6,212 nucleotides of DNA from Paracoccaceae bacterium (GTDB taxonomy: Bacteria; Pseudomonadota; Alphaproteobacteria; Rhodobacterales; Rhodobacteraceae): contig PUNI01000039.1 of NCBI GenBank assembly GCA_003551745.1, forward strand, positions 1 through 6,212, written 5' to 3'. Under the pieces are notes generated by a model. That model ran no database searches, was not told the DNA's origin, and was given only the letters and a program-made list of their open reading frames with translations. The position numbers and the translations under genes are program-made. Of the stretch, positions 1 through 5,747 are shown piece by piece (within the stretch, counting starts at the first letter, position 1; each line of letters opens with the position of its first letter).

Positions 1-1394
1 GCGATGGTCCGGCGCGGCTCGTAGAGCCCGCCGTGGCGCTGCACCGGCCGGCCCAGCCAGGCCACCGCCGGGCCCAGCTCTCCGCGGGCCAGCTGCGCGT
101 CGAGATCGGGCAGCTCGGCACGCATGGCGGCGTGCAGGCAGCCGGCATAGACATTGCCCAGGCTGTAGGTCGGGAAATAGCCGAAGAGCCCCAGCGACCA
201 GTGCACATCCTGCAGCATGCCATGCGCCGGCCGGTCCACCGCCACGCCGAAGTCGGCCAGGAACCGGTCGTTCCACGCCGCCTCCAGATCCGCCGGCAGC
301 AGATCGCCCGCCACCAGCGCCCGCTCGAGATCGAAGCGCATCATGATGTGCAGGTTGTAGTGCACCTCGTCGGCCTCGGTGCGGATATGGCCGGGGCTGA
401 CGCGGTTTACGGCGGCATAGAAGGCTTCGGGCCCGTCCAGCCCCAGATCGCCGAACTCGCGCAGCATCTCGCCGTGAAGCCATCCGCAGAACGCCCGCGA
501 GCGGCCGAGCTGGTTCTCGTAGATCCGACTCTGGCTCTCGTGCACCCCCATCGAGACGCCGCGGCCGAGCGGCGTGAAGCGATAGGCCGGATCGATGCTC
601 TGCTCATAGCCGGCATGGCCGGCCTCGTGGATGGTGGAATAGAAGCAGTTGAGGGGTTCGGCCTCGACCACCCTCGTGGTGATCCGCACATCGGCCCCGC
701 CGCCCGAGCAGAAGGGATGCACCACCTCGTCGATCCGGCCGCGGGCGAAGTCATAGCCGAAGACCTCGGCCAGCTTGCGGGCCAGCCGCAGCTGCGCCTC
801 GCGCGGGAAGTGACCCTTCAGCGCCGCCGGCCCGCGCGGGCTTTCCAGCACCGCCGCGCGCAGGGCCACCAGCCGCGGCCGCATCCGGTCGAAGATGGCG
901 GCGATCTCGGCCGCCGAGGTTTCCGGCTCATAGTCCTCGATGAGCGCGTCGTAGAGGTCGCCGCCGTCAGCCAGGGCCGCGGCCTGCTCGCGGCGCAGCG
1001 CCAGAACCTCGGCAAGACGCGGCAGGAAATGCCCCACATCGTCGCGCTCGCGCGCCTCGGCCCAGACCCCCTGCGCCACCGAGGTGACCCGCGCGATCTC
1101 GGCGGCAAGCCGCGCCGGCACCCGGGTCGCCCGCGCGTGGCTGCGCCGGATCAGCCGAAGCGCAGCGGCCCCGGCGGCGTCGGGCGGCTGCGCAGCGGCC
1201 AGCCAGTCGGCCACGCGCGGATCGGTGCGGCGCGCGTGCAGCACCCCCTCCAGCGCGGCCATCTCCTCGCTGCGCTGGGTGGCGGCGCCGCGCGGCATCA
1301 CGGCCTCCTGGTCCCAGGACAGCCGCCCCATGATCTGCCCCAGCGCCTCGGTATCGCGCTGGAAGGCCATCAGCTCGGCATAGGCGGTGCTCAT
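1..1394 (-). CDS. M32-family metallocarboxypeptidase (thermostable carboxypeptidase Taq type), C-terminus cut by window edge
   Basis: Zinc- or cobalt-type carboxypeptidase that removes C-terminal residues from peptides, probably in the cytoplasm as no signal peptide is seen. My translation of the minus strand gives 464 complete codons with no stop before the left edge; M32 enzymes usually have about 490-510 residues, so a few tens are missing. All six signature motifs of the family are present: HPF (226-228), DVRIT (235-239), the metal-binding HEAGH (256-260), HESQ (285-288), IRTEAD (337-342) and GMLQDVHW (392-399). His256, His260 and Glu286 are the expected metal ligands, with the 30-residue His-to-Glu spacing known in the family, and Glu257 is the catalytic acid/base. 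The ATG overlaps the ctaA stop as ATGA, and a GGAG (1401-1404) lies six bases upstream, which supports this start and translational coupling to ctaA. Family assignment is very secure; the physiological substrate is unknown. Confidence 0.95.
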   Translation of the reverse strand, partial: MSTAYAELMAFQRDTEALGQIMGRLSWDQEAVMPRGAATQRSEEMAALEGVLHARRTDPRVADWLAAAQPPDAAGAAALRLIRRSHARATRVPARLAAEIARVTSVAQGVWAEARERDDVGHFLPRLAEVLALRREQAAALADGGDLYDALIEDYEPETSAAEIAAIFDRMRPRLVALRAAVLESPRGPAALKGHFPREAQLRLARKLAEVFGYDFARGRIDEVVHPFCSGGGADVRITTRVVEAEPLNCFYSTIHEAGHAGYEQSIDPAYRFTPLGRGVSMGVHESQSRIYENQLGRSRAFCGWLHGEMLREFGDLGLDGPEAFYAAVNRVSPGHIRTEADEVHYNLHIMMRFDLERALVAGDLLPADLEAAWNDRFLADFGVAVDRPAHGMLQDVHWSLGLFGYFPTYSLGNVYAGCLHAAMRAELPDLDAQLARGELGPAVAWLGRPVQRHGGLYEPRRTI

Positions 1395-2533
1395 CGGCGG
1401 CTCCGGATGGATTGTGCGATGGGGTATTGCGACAGGAAGCGGGCGTTCAGGATCGCCAGGAAGAGGATCACGGCGACCAACTGGTGGGCGCTCGCGAGAT
1501 ACCAGGGCGCCGCCTCCAACACGGTCGCGATCCCCAGCCCCACCTGCGCGACAAGCGCCAGCGCCATCACGTCGAAGGCCGCGCGGGTGGCGCGATGGAC
1601 GCTGCGCCGGCCCATCACCCAGGCGACGGCTCCCAGGGCGAGCAGCACATAGCCCCCCATGCGGTGCACGAACTGCGTCATCGCCGGATGTTCGAAGAAG
1701 TTCCGCCACAGCGGCTCCAGCGACAGCGCTTCGGGCGGGAAGAACACGCCGTTCATCAGCGGCCAGTCGGTATAGCCGCGGCCGGCATCGATGCCGGCGA
1801 CCAGGGCGCCCAGCAGGATCTGCAGGAAGGCCAGATACATGAGCATGCCGGTGACAGAGAAGAGCCGCCCCTCACGCGTCCGCCGGGCCTGCAGCAGGTC
1901 GGTCTCGGGCCGACCAAGCAGCAGGATGTACCAAGCCAGCAGCCCGATGATCAGGAAGGCAAGGCCGAGATGGATCGCCAGGCGGTAGGAAGCGACCGCG
2001 ATCATTCCCTCGGCGAGACCCGAGGAGACCATCCACCAGCCGATCGCGCCCTGCGCCCCGCCCAGCACGCCCAGCAGCAGCGCTCGCCCGGTCCAGCCGG
2101 GCGGGAAGCGGCGGAAGGCCAGGAAGCCGAGGAAGCCCAGAGCCCAGACCAGCCCCACGAGCCGGCCAAGCTGCCGGTGCCCCCATTCCCACCAGTAGAT
2201 CACCTGGAACTCGGCCAGGCTCATGCCGCGGTTCACCAACTCGTATTGCGGAATCTGGCGATAGCGCTCGAATTCTGCCAGCCAGTCGGCCTCGGAAAGC
2301 GGCGGGAGCGCACCGGTCACCGGGCGCCATTCCGTGATGGAGAGGCCAGAGCCGGTCAGCCGCGTCAGCCCGCCGACCACGACCATCAGCACCACCAGCA
2401 GCAAGAGCAGGATCATCCAGATCTGCAGGCCGCGCCGCGCGCCGGAACGCCGGGCGATCCCGCCGGGACGCGGCGCGGCCGGGGCGGCGCCCTCGCCGAC
2501 CTCCTCGAAGATGCTGCGCTTGGGCCCGGCCAT
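1391..2533 (-). CDS. ctaA: Heme A synthase, Cox15/CtaA family
   Basis: Integral membrane monooxygenase-type enzyme that oxidises the C8 methyl of heme O to a formyl group, giving heme A for aa3-type cytochrome oxidase. The 380-residue protein starts with a basic, Pro/Ala-rich cytoplasmic segment, then shows about eight hydrophobic helices (near 36-54, 121-140, 151-170, 185-206, 228-247, 288-307, 322-340 and 346-365), as expected for the twofold pseudo-symmetric family. The four conserved heme-ligand histidines are visible as His119 (in EWGHR), His188, His290 (in QFVHR) and His350 (in SAHQ), and Glu116 matches the conserved acidic residue before the first histidine. The first loop motif GGLTRLTGSGLSITEW (54-69) is typical of the proteobacterial/mitochondrial type; the cysteine pair of the Bacillus type is absent. 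An upstream in-frame GTG at 2563 would add ten residues, but ATG 2533 has a strong GGAGG six bases before it and the usual KRSIFEE beginning. Confidence 0.95.
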   Translation of the reverse strand: MAGPKRSIFEEVGEGAAPAAPRPGGIARRSGARRGLQIWMILLLLLVVLMVVVGGLTRLTGSGLSITEWRPVTGALPPLSEADWLAEFERYRQIPQYELVNRGMSLAEFQVIYWWEWGHRQLGRLVGLVWALGFLGFLAFRRFPPGWTGRALLLGVLGGAQGAIGWWMVSSGLAEGMIAVASYRLAIHLGLAFLIIGLLAWYILLLGRPETDLLQARRTREGRLFSVTGMLMYLAFLQILLGALVAGIDAGRGYTDWPLMNGVFFPPEALSLEPLWRNFFEHPAMTQFVHRMGGYVLLALGAVAWVMGRRSVHRATRAAFDVMALALVAQVGLGIATVLEAAPWYLASAHQLVAVILFLAILNARFLSQYPIAQSIRSRR

Positions 2534-2539
2534 CCGCCC

Positions 2540-2544
2540 CCTCC
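2540..2544 (-). promoter_or_regulatory. Shine-Dalgarno site of ctaA (decides the start)
   Basis: On the minus strand GGAGG, inside a longer G-rich run (2537-2547), lies six bases before the ATG at 2533. It would fall inside the coding region if the upstream GTG at 2563 were used, and so favours the shorter 380-residue product. Confidence 0.7.
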
Positions 2545-2584
2545 CCCGATTGCGGCGCGACACTAGGCCCGCGCCGTTGCCCCT

Positions 2585-3322
2585 TCAAGGCCGCCGCCCG
2601 CGCGCCAGTTGCCGCAGCGCACCGTGGAAGAACTGCACGTCTGCCCGGCTCAGCGCCAGCCGGCCCAGCATCGCCCGAAGGTTGAGCCGCATGTGGGCGG
2701 CCTTCTCGGGCGGGAAGAAGAACCCCGCCGCCTCCAGTTTCTCCTCGAAATGGGCGTGCAGATGCGCGATCTCGGCGACCGTCGCGGCGTCGGGCGCAGC
2801 CGGCACCGGCTGCGACTGCGCCTCGCCGCTCCCCCGGCCCCATTCATAGGCCATCACACCCACGCATTGTGCGAGGTTCAGCGACGGGAAGGCCGGGTTC
2901 ACCGGCAGGCTGACGATGGCGCGGGCCATGGCCACATCCGCCGTCTCCAGCCCCGCACGCTCGGGTCCGAAGAGCACGGCCACGCGCTGACCGGCCGTGA
3001 CGGCGGCGCGCGCCGCGGCCATCGCCGCCGCGGGCGTGAGCACCGGCGTGGCGATGCCGCGCGGCCGAGCGGTGGTGGCAAAGACCACCTCGGCGTCGGC
3101 CAGCGCGGCGGCGACATCGGGAAACGGGCCGGCCGTGTCGAGGAGCCGCCCCGCGCCAGAGGCCATGGCCACCGCCCGCGGGTTGGGCCAGCCGTCGCGC
3201 GGCGCCACCACCCGCAGCCGCGTCAGCCCGAAATTCAGCATCACCCGCGCGGCGGCACCGATGTTCTCGCCCATCTGCGGACGGACCAGCACGAAGGCGG
3301 GGGCGATCTGCTCTGCGTCCAC
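2585..3322 (-). CDS. trmJ: tRNA (cytidine/uridine-2'-O-)-methyltransferase, TrmJ type of the SpoU/TrmH (SPOUT) family
   Basis: Cytoplasmic S-adenosylmethionine-dependent enzyme of the SPOUT class. TrmJ members 2'-O-methylate the nucleotide at position 32 of the tRNA anticodon loop. The 245-residue length is normal. The three SpoU motifs are all visible: motif 1 ENIGAAARVMLNFGL (19-33) with conserved Asn20 and Arg26, motif 2 VLFGPERAGLE (116-126), and motif 3 LPVNPAFPSLNLAQCV (139-154), which build the knotted methyl-donor site. The C-terminal part (about 180-245) is the helical extension seen in TrmJ, with FFFPPEK and a RAMLGR-like segment. The start is GTG at 3322, preceded by AGGA (3330-3333) with a seven-base gap. 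It is first in the leftward set, 51 bp before ctaA, and that gap holds no terminator-like hairpin. A candidate promoter lies at 3350-3378. Family is secure; exact position-32 specificity is inferred from family similarity. Confidence 0.92.
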   Translation of the reverse strand: MDAEQIAPAFVLVRPQMGENIGAAARVMLNFGLTRLRVVAPRDGWPNPRAVAMASGAGRLLDTAGPFPDVAAALADAEVVFATTARPRGIATPVLTPAAAMAAARAAVTAGQRVAVLFGPERAGLETADVAMARAIVSLPVNPAFPSLNLAQCVGVMAYEWGRGSGEAQSQPVPAAPDAATVAEIAHLHAHFEEKLEAAGFFFPPEKAAHMRLNLRAMLGRLALSRADVQFFHGALRQLARGRRP

Positions 3323-3349
3323 GGAACGGTCCTGCGCGGCCTCGCCCCG

Positions 3350-3378
3350 CCTCTAGCGGCGCCGGGGCACGGGCACAA
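3350..3378 (-). promoter_or_regulatory. Candidate promoter for trmJ-ctaA-peptidase
   Basis: Read leftward, TTGTGC (3378-3373) is followed after exactly 17 bases by TAGAGG (3355-3350), within GCTAGAGG. Transcription would begin near 3343, leaving a leader of about 20 bases that contains the AGGA ribosome site of trmJ. Match to the sigma-70 consensus is only partial (3/6 at each box), but the arrangement mirrors the promoter-like site facing the other way at 3470-3498. Confidence 0.45.
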
Positions 3379-3476
3379 CGGGTGCGGAACCCGGCCGGAG
3401 CGGGGCGCGGACGGGAGCGGGGCGGGCGGGTGGGCGCTTCCGTCCGCGCCCTGCGCCGGCCGGGTGCCGTTGTGCC
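3372..3476. repeat. Large imperfect inverted repeat between the divergent genes
   Basis: Three nested paired segments can be read directly. The outer arms are 3372-3381 and 3467-3476 (GGCACAACGG against CCGTTGTGCC, perfect). The middle arms are 3389-3398 and 3456-3465 (ACCCGGCCGG, perfect). The inner arms are 3403-3419 and 3435-3451 (17 positions, one G-T mismatch), with three more possible pairs at 3400-3402/3452-3454. About 40 pairs close a 15-base loop at 3420-3434. The left side carries seven unpaired bases (3382-3388) and the right side one (3466). No T-tract follows, and both flanks are gene starts, so it is not a terminator. It may be an operator or a cruciform-forming element. Confidence 0.85.
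3419..3434 (+). other. Perfect G-quadruplex motif in the loop of the inverted repeat
   Basis: The plus strand reads GGGGCGGGCGGGTGGG: four runs of at least three G separated by single bases, the tightest class of quadruplex-forming motif. Bases 3420-3434, exactly G3-N-G3-N-G3-N-G3, are the whole unpaired loop of the surrounding palindrome. Folding in the cell is an inference. Confidence 0.65.
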
Positions 3477-3498
3477 GGGGGCGCGCGAGGGCTAAGCA
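3470..3498 (+). promoter_or_regulatory. Candidate promoter for the ThiE-like gene
   Basis: TTGTGC (3470-3475), a 17-base spacer, then TAAGCA (3493-3498) within GGCTAAGCAT. The -35-like box is good in its TTG only, and the -10-like box is weak. The reason to report it is symmetry: CCGTTGTGCC, 14 bases, then GCTA occurs here and again, inverted, before trmJ. A start near 3505 would give a leader of about 57 bases that carries the 12-base tandem repeat. Confidence 0.35.
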
Positions 3499-3517
3499 TC
3501 CCGCCGCAGACGGTGGG

Positions 3518-3541
3518 CCAGACCGCAAGCCAGACCGCAAG
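3518..3541 (+). repeat. Perfect tandem duplication of a 12-base unit in the leader of the ThiE-like gene
   Basis: CCAGACCGCAAG occurs twice head to tail (3518-3529 and 3530-3541), eight bases before the ribosome binding site GAGGAGG. It lies outside any gene and would be in the 5' leader if the candidate promoter at 3470 is used. Confidence 0.8.
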
Positions 3542-3548
3542 TGAGCCC

Positions 3549-3555
3549 GAGGAGG
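3549..3555 (+). promoter_or_regulatory. Shine-Dalgarno site of the ThiE-like gene
   Basis: GAGGAGG six bases before ATG 3562. It excludes the in-frame GTG at 3541 as the start, since that codon lies upstream of the site. Confidence 0.75.
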
Positions 3556-3561
3556 CCGGCC

Positions 3562-4185
3562 ATGTCCGACGACGCGCCCCAGATCTATCTGGTGACCCCG
3601 CCGGCCTTCGAACCGGAGGCGTTCGCGGATCCCCTCGCCCGGGTGCTCGACGCGGTGCCGGTGGCCTGCCTGCGGCTGGCGCTCGCCACCAGCCGCGAGG
3701 AGGTGTGGGTCCGCGCCGCCGACGCGCTGCGCGAGATCGCCCATGCCCGCGACATTCCGCTGGTGGTCGAGCGCCATGTGGCGCTGGCCGAACGGCTGGG
3801 CCTCGACGGGGTGCATCTGCCCGACGGGGCGCGCGGGGTGCGCAAGGCCCGCGCCGCGCTCGGCGCCGACGCGATCCTCGGCGCCTTCTGCGGGGCCAGC
3901 CGGCACGACGGGATGAACGCGGGCGAGGCCGGCGCGGATTACGTCGCCTTCGGCCCGGTCGGCGCCGGGGTGCTGGGCGATGGCGCGGTCGCCGACCGGG
4001 CGCTCTTCGTCTGGTGGTCGGAGATCATCGAACTGCCCGTGGTCGCCGAGGGCGGCCTCACCCCGGAGCGGGTGGCGGAATTCGCGCCGGTCACCGATTT
4101 CCTTGCCGTGGGTGAGGAGATCTGGGCCGATGTCGACCCCGCGGCGGCACTGCGCAGGCTGCTGGCACCTCTCGATCCCGGATAG
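3562..4185 (+). CDS. ThiE/TenI-fold protein, divergent thiamine phosphate synthase homologue
   Basis: A 207-residue TIM-barrel protein of the TMP-TENI family, of normal length for ThiE. Landmarks that remain are the first strand IYLVTPP (8-14), DGVHL (82-86), SRHDGMNAGEAGADYVAFGPV (113-133) and the phosphate-loop-like AEGGL (162-166). The motifs that bind pyrimidine diphosphate, magnesium and thiazole phosphate in ThiE are altered by my alignment from memory: QLRxK is CLRLALA (36-42), with R38, A40 and A42 at the Q, R and K positions; the Asn-Asp of the NDR motif is Glu70-Arg71; VHLGQ is VHLPD (84-88); and GPVFxTxTK is GPVGAGVLG (131-139). It would usually be annotated as thiamine phosphate synthase, but I doubt it has that activity; a binding or different aldolase-like role is possible. 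The ATG follows GAGGAGG by six bases. The neighbour zwf begins 107 bp downstream on the same strand. Confidence 0.85.
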   Translation: MSDDAPQIYLVTPPAFEPEAFADPLARVLDAVPVACLRLALATSREEVWVRAADALREIAHARDIPLVVERHVALAERLGLDGVHLPDGARGVRKARAALGADAILGAFCGASRHDGMNAGEAGADYVAFGPVGAGVLGDGAVADRALFVWWSEIIELPVVAEGGLTPERVAEFAPVTDFLAVGEEIWADVDPAAALRRLLAPLDPG

Positions 4186-4215
4186 CACCGCGCGCCCGGC
4201 CACCGCCGCACGCCC

Positions 4216-4243
4216 TTGTGAGCGGGGCGCACCCTGCTAGAGT
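4216..4243 (+). promoter_or_regulatory. Candidate promoter for zwf-pgl
   Basis: TTGTGA (4216-4221, 4/6 of TTGACA, preceded by C as in many alphaproteobacterial promoters), a 16-base spacer, then TAGAGT (4238-4243, 4/6 of TATAAT) within GCTAGAGT. Transcription would start near 4250, leaving a leader of about 43 bases. The core resembles the two candidate promoters at 3350-3378 and 3470-3498. RpoH-type alphaproteobacterial promoters share similar TTG/CTA cores, so the sigma factor cannot be decided. Confidence 0.5.
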
Positions 4244-4292
4244 CGCCCGGCGCAGGGCGGTGACGCGCCAAGACGAGGGAGCCAGGGCGAAG

Positions 4293-5747
4293 ATGGTTGC
4301 ACGCGTCATTCCGGTCGACCCCTTCGATCTGGTGATCTTCGGCGGCACCGGCGATCTGGCCCGGCGCAAGATCCTGCCCGGGCTCTACCGGCGCTTCCGC
4401 GACGGGCAGATGCCCGCCGAGGCGCGGATGATCGGCGCAGCGCGCAGCGACATGACAGCCGAAGCCTATCGCGAGCTGGCCCGCAGCGCACTTGAGGATC
4501 ACGTGGCCGCCGAGCGCCGCGATCCCGAGACGGTGGCCCGATTTCTCGGCCAGCTCGGCTACGTCGCCATCGACGTGCACGGCGACAAGGGCTGGCTGGA
4601 CCTGGCCGACGCGATGCGCCCCGGCCATGTACAGGCCTTCTACTTCTCGGTCGCGCCCGGCCTCTTCGGCACGCTGGCCGAGAAGCTGCACGACCACAAG
4701 GTCGCCGGCCCCGACGCCCGCATCGTCGTCGAAAAGCCCTTCGGCCATGATCTCGGCTCGGCGCGCACGCTCAACGCCACCCTGGCCGCGCATTTCGACG
4801 AGCATCAGATCTATCGCATCGACCATTATCTCGGCAAGGAGACGGTGCAGAACCTGATGGCGGTGCGCTTCGCCAACATGCTCTTCGAGCCGTTGTGGAA
4901 CGCGCAGTTCGTCGATCACGTCCAGATCACCGTGGCCGAGACCGTCGGCGTCGGCGGCCGCGGCAGCTATTACGACGGCTCCGGTGCCATGCGCGACATG
5001 GTCCAGAACCACATCATGCAGCTCCTTTGCCTGATCGCCATGGAGCCGCCCAACCGCTTCGAGCCCGACGCGGTGCGCGACGAGAAGCTCAAGGTGATCC
5101 GCGCGCTCGATCCGGTGGCGCCGGGCGACATCGTCCGCGGCCAGTATGTCCCGACGAACGGCACCCCCGGCTATCTCGAGGACGCGGGCAACCCCGACAG
5201 CCGCACGGAAAGCTATGTGGCGATGAAGGTGCACGTGTCGAACTGGCGCTGGAAGGGCACGCCCTTCTACCTGCGCACCGGCAAGCGGCTGCGCGCCCGC
5301 TCCTCCGAGATTGCGGTCACCTTCCGCGAACCGCCCCATTCGATCTTCGGCGAGAGCGAACGCTGGGCCGAGAACGTGCTGATCATCCGGTTGCAGCCCA
5401 ACGAGGGCATAAAGCTGAAGGTGATGATCAAGGAGCCTGGGCCGGGGGGCATGCGGCTGGTGAACGTGCCGCTCGACATGTCCTTCGCCGATGCCCTCGG
5501 CGAGGGCGGGAACGACATTCCCGACGCCTACGAGCGGCTTATCATGGACGTGATCCGCGGCAACCAGACCCTCTTCATGCGTGGCGACGAGGTCGATGCC
5601 GCCTGGGCCTGGACCGACCCGGTGATCGCCGCCTGGCAGGAACGCGGCGACCGGCCGGTGCCCTATGACGCCGGGACCTCCGGCCCCGAGGACGCGCTGA
5701 TGCTCATGCACCGCGACGGCCGCCGCTGGCGGGAGATCCGGCCGTGA
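4293..5747 (+). CDS. zwf: Glucose-6-phosphate 1-dehydrogenase
   Basis: Cytoplasmic enzyme that oxidises glucose-6-phosphate to 6-phosphoglucono-1,5-lactone with NADP+, the entry step of the oxidative pentose phosphate and Entner-Doudoroff routes. The 484-residue length is close to other bacterial Zwf proteins. The N-terminal Rossmann motif IFGGTGDLARRK (15-26) binds NADP, EKPFGHDL (147-154) is conserved, and the substrate signature RIDHYLGKE (175-183) includes Lys182 of the active site. His240 in VQNHIMQ (237-243) is the expected catalytic base. The C-terminal half has the usual RTGKRL segment and FxREPP-like strand. An in-frame GTG at 4218 was rejected because it lies inside the candidate -35 box and before the conserved N-terminus; the ATG at 4293 has AGGG (4284-4287) five bases upstream. 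pgl follows with a GTGA overlap, so the two are surely coupled. Confidence 0.98.
   Translation: MVARVIPVDPFDLVIFGGTGDLARRKILPGLYRRFRDGQMPAEARMIGAARSDMTAEAYRELARSALEDHVAAERRDPETVARFLGQLGYVAIDVHGDKGWLDLADAMRPGHVQAFYFSVAPGLFGTLAEKLHDHKVAGPDARIVVEKPFGHDLGSARTLNATLAAHFDEHQIYRIDHYLGKETVQNLMAVRFANMLFEPLWNAQFVDHVQITVAETVGVGGRGSYYDGSGAMRDMVQNHIMQLLCLIAMEPPNRFEPDAVRDEKLKVIRALDPVAPGDIVRGQYVPTNGTPGYLEDAGNPDSRTESYVAMKVHVSNWRWKGTPFYLRTGKRLRARSSEIAVTFREPPHSIFGESERWAENVLIIRLQPNEGIKLKVMIKEPGPGGMRLVNVPLDMSFADALGEGGNDIPDAYERLIMDVIRGNQTLFMRGDEVDAAWAWTDPVIAAWQERGDRPVPYDAGTSGPEDALMLMHRDGRRWREIRP

Noticed and set aside
33..1652. Long plus-strand open frame of 539 codons
   Set aside because: It lies antisense to the M32 peptidase and the end of ctaA, whose motifs are unmistakable. 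Its product is rich in His, Arg, Gly and Pro, as expected from the reverse of GC-rich coding sequence.
2534..2584. Terminator or separate promoter between trmJ and ctaA
   Set aside because: No stable hairpin with a T-tract and no convincing pair of promoter boxes could be found in these 51 bases, so cotranscription is simpler.
1872..2843. Minus-strand frame of 323 codons spanning the trmJ-ctaA junction
   Set aside because: It is a shifted frame over two well-supported genes and reads as low-complexity Arg/Ala/Gly sequence.
3372..3476. Palindrome as an intrinsic terminator
   Set aside because: Both flanks are gene starts and no T-tract follows on either strand.
4244..4259. Small hairpin CGCCC/GGGCG in the zwf leader
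   Set aside because: A five-pair stem is common by chance in DNA of this composition, and it does not cover the ribosome site.
4218..4292. Upstream GTG start for zwf, adding 25 residues
   Set aside because: It has no good ribosome site, adds residues foreign to the family, and overlaps the candidate promoter.
3939..5711. Long minus-strand open frame of 590 codons
   Set aside because: It is antisense to zwf and part of the ThiE-like gene. GC-rich codon use leaves few stops on the opposite strand, and no domain can be recognised.
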